6,569 bases of DNA from Oscillospiraceae bacterium (lineage in GTDB: Bacteria > Bacillota > Clostridia > Oscillospirales > Ruminococcaceae), in assembly GCA_009776345.1 (NCBI GenBank), contig WRLS01000116.1:1-6569 (forward strand), read 5' to 3'. The translations under genes were made by a program, and so were the position numbers. Below are positions 5,382-6,569 of the stretch, piece after piece. Under the pieces are notes generated by a model, which did no database searches, was not told where the DNA came from, and saw only the letters and a list, made by a program, of their open reading frames with translations. Within the stretch, counting starts at the first letter, position 1, and every line of letters starts with the position of its first letter.

Positions 5382-6411
5382 TAGAATCGCTGTATGGTGG
5401 GTATAAAACCCCGCGTTCCGTGACAATCGCGGTTATCAGCTCATGGCAGGTCACATCAAAGGCGGAGTTATATATCTTTACGCCTTCGGGCGCCATACGG
5501 TTTTTGTACCACATATCGGTAACTTCTTCGCCGGGGCGCTCCTCAATGGTGATAGCGTCCCCGTTCGGCGTAGCCTTGTCAATTGTAGATACGGGCGCGC
5601 ACACGTAAAATGGTATGCCGTAATGCTTTGCGAGAACCGCGACACCGGATGTGCCGATTTTATTGCAGGCATCGCCGTTTGCGGCAACCCTGTCACAGCC
5701 CGTGAACACTGCCTGTACCCTGCCGCTTTTCATAATCTGTGAAACCATGTTGTCGCAGATTAAAGTTGTATCTATCCCTTTTTCGCAAAGCTCAAACGCG
5801 GTAAGGCGCGCCCCTTGTAAAAGCGGGCGCGTTTCGCACGTATATATTTTAAAATTATATCCCCGCTCATGCCCCAGATATATCGGCGCGAGGGCTGTGC
5901 CGTATTTAACGGCGGCAAAACGGCCCGCGTTGCAGTAGGTGAGTATGCCCTGTCCGTCTTTTATCAGGCCCAGCCCATGCTCCCCGATTGATTTGCAAAC
6001 GCTGATATCCTCTTCTATTATTGCCGCGGCCTCGGCGCGCAGAAGCGTTTTGATTTCCGCGATGGGTTTGTGCGCGTTTTCTAGGGCAGCCCCGTCCATC
6101 CTGTCCAGCGCCCAAAAAAGGTTTACAGCCGTTGGGCGCGCGGACGCAAGATAATCTTTCGCCGATTTAAACCGCGCGTAAAACTCCCCGAAATCATCAC
6201 ACTTTATTTCCTTTGCCGCCAGATATAGACCAATAGCCGCCGCAACGCCGATCGCGGGGGCGCCGCGGACCTGCAGCGTATAAATCGCGCGCCAAATATC
6301 CTCCTGCTTTGTGAGCCGGAGCAGCTTCATCTCACCGGGCAGTTTTGTCTGGTCGATGATTACAAGCGCGCCGGTTTCATCGTCGAGGGCGACGGTTTCC
6401 GGTACTGTCAT
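5368..6411 (-). CDS. mtnA: S-methyl-5-thioribose-1-phosphate isomerase (MtnA family)
   Basis: MtnA converts methylthioribose-1-phosphate to methylthioribulose-1-phosphate in recycling of the methylthioadenosine left from polyamine and SAM metabolism. The 347-residue product has full family length and is related to eIF2B subunits. Visible motifs are IIDQTKLP (18-25), VRGAPAIGV (48-56), ARPTAVNLFWAL (91-102), LTYCNAGRFA (157-166), ETRPLLQGARLTAFEL (193-208), FTGCDRVAANGDACNKIGT (236-254), IPFYVCAPVSTID (266-278) and FDVTCHELITAIVTE (318-332). Cys160 and Asp240 fall exactly at the catalytic numbers known for B. subtilis MtnA. The ATG at 6411 has AAAGGA 13 nt upstream, overlapping the stop of the preceding gene, so the two are probably co-transcribed. 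No other methionine-salvage gene is in the window. The family also includes 5-deoxyribose-1-phosphate isomerases of the DHAP shunt, which cannot be excluded. The last 14 bp overlap the end of pduL. Confidence 0.95.
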   Translation of the reverse strand: MTVPETVALDDETGALVIIDQTKLPGEMKLLRLTKQEDIWRAIYTLQVRGAPAIGVAAAIGLYLAAKEIKCDDFGEFYARFKSAKDYLASARPTAVNLFWALDRMDGAALENAHKPIAEIKTLLRAEAAAIIEEDISVCKSIGEHGLGLIKDGQGILTYCNAGRFAAVKYGTALAPIYLGHERGYNFKIYTCETRPLLQGARLTAFELCEKGIDTTLICDNMVSQIMKSGRVQAVFTGCDRVAANGDACNKIGTSGVAVLAKHYGIPFYVCAPVSTIDKATPNGDAITIEERPGEEVTDMWYKNRMAPEGVKIYNSAFDVTCHELITAIVTERGVLYPPYSDSIRIL

Positions 6412-6428
6412 GATTTTCGGTTCATCCT

Positions 6429-6569
6429 TTACAAAGCCATTTCAAACTCGATTTCGTGCAATGCCGGAATATCATCATCACCGATAAGCGGAATTGCCGG
6501 GATGAGTTTTCTTGAATAATCAAGCTCATTCAATCTGACCGCACATATTGTAAAGCCGCGTCGTTGATA
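6429..6569 (-). CDS. C-terminal fragment of a gene cut by the window edge, possibly a GNAT acetyltransferase
   Basis: An open frame enters from the right edge with no start in the window and ends at TAA (6431-6429). It codes 46 residues, beginning YQRRGFTICAVRLNELDY and continuing through IPLIGDDDIPALHEIEFE to a final MAL. The opening Tyr-x-x-x-Gly-Phe followed by a beta strand resembles the end of GNAT N-acetyltransferase domains, where an acceptor-side Tyr-containing helix is followed by a GF strand. This assignment is tentative because the acetyl-CoA-binding motif would lie outside the window. The stop lies 17 nt before the mtnA ATG and the mtnA Shine-Dalgarno overlaps it, so both genes are probably in one transcription unit. 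Codon composition is unremarkable. Confidence 0.75.
   Translation of the reverse strand, partial: YQRRGFTICAVRLNELDYSRKLIPAIPLIGDDDIPALHEIEFEMAL

Noticed and set aside
5375..5387. Palindrome at the pduL/mtnA junction as a bidirectional terminator
   Set aside because: Only a 6-bp AT-rich stem with a 1-nt centre; too weak to form a terminator hairpin.
6408..6425. Five-codon frame (MNRKS) overlapping the mtnA ATG as ATGA
   Set aside because: No spacing between the AAAGGA and its ATG; far too short to be supported as a gene or uORF.

Overview
The window looks like chromosomal DNA from a clostridial Bacillota, most likely an Oscillospirales / Ruminococcaceae-type gut anaerobe. The grounds are a moderately high GC content (judged by eye), strong purine-rich ribosome binding sites, sigma-A-type promoters, a T-box leader, an aspS-gatCAB gene order, and at the left edge a GC-rich multi-hairpin repeat of a kind common in those genomes. 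The taxonomic call is an inference.

Layout. Positions 1-110 hold the palindromic repeat. From about 4762 down to 119, on the minus strand, lies one operon transcribed right to left: promoter, T-box riboswitch with terminator, aspS (aspartyl-tRNA synthetase), gatC, a shrunken gatA-like gene, then gatB. Spacers are 17 and 12 nt, followed by a 4-nt ATGA overlap. On the plus strand, back to back with this promoter, is pduL (phosphotransacylase, 4809-5381). Its tail overlaps the tail of convergent mtnA (methylthioribose-1-phosphate isomerase, 5368-6411, minus). Upstream of mtnA, and probably co-transcribed, is the C-terminal end of a gene cut by the window edge (6429-6569), tentatively a GNAT acetyltransferase.

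How the genes work together. AspRS carries the His and Gly associated with non-discriminating enzymes, so it probably makes Asp-tRNA(Asn) as well as Asp-tRNA(Asp). GatB/GatC would convert the misacylated tRNA to Asn-tRNA(Asn). The T-box has a UGGCACC bulge that fits a G73 tRNA and a candidate AAC (Asn) specifier, so the operon probably responds to uncharged tRNA(Asn).

The striking feature is gatA. It encodes only 299 residues against about 485 in normal GatA, and by alignment from memory it has lost all three residues of the amidase Lys-Ser-Ser triad. It nevertheless keeps long, well-conserved GatA blocks, an open frame, a good RBS and coupling to gatB. GatB and GatC look intact. The operon therefore seems to encode an AspRS/amidotransferase set whose glutaminase subunit is a pseudoenzyme. 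The ammonia must come from elsewhere, or the protein has become structural or regulatory. A second unusual feature is that the divergent promoters of the gat operon and pduL share the same 7-bp -35 element.
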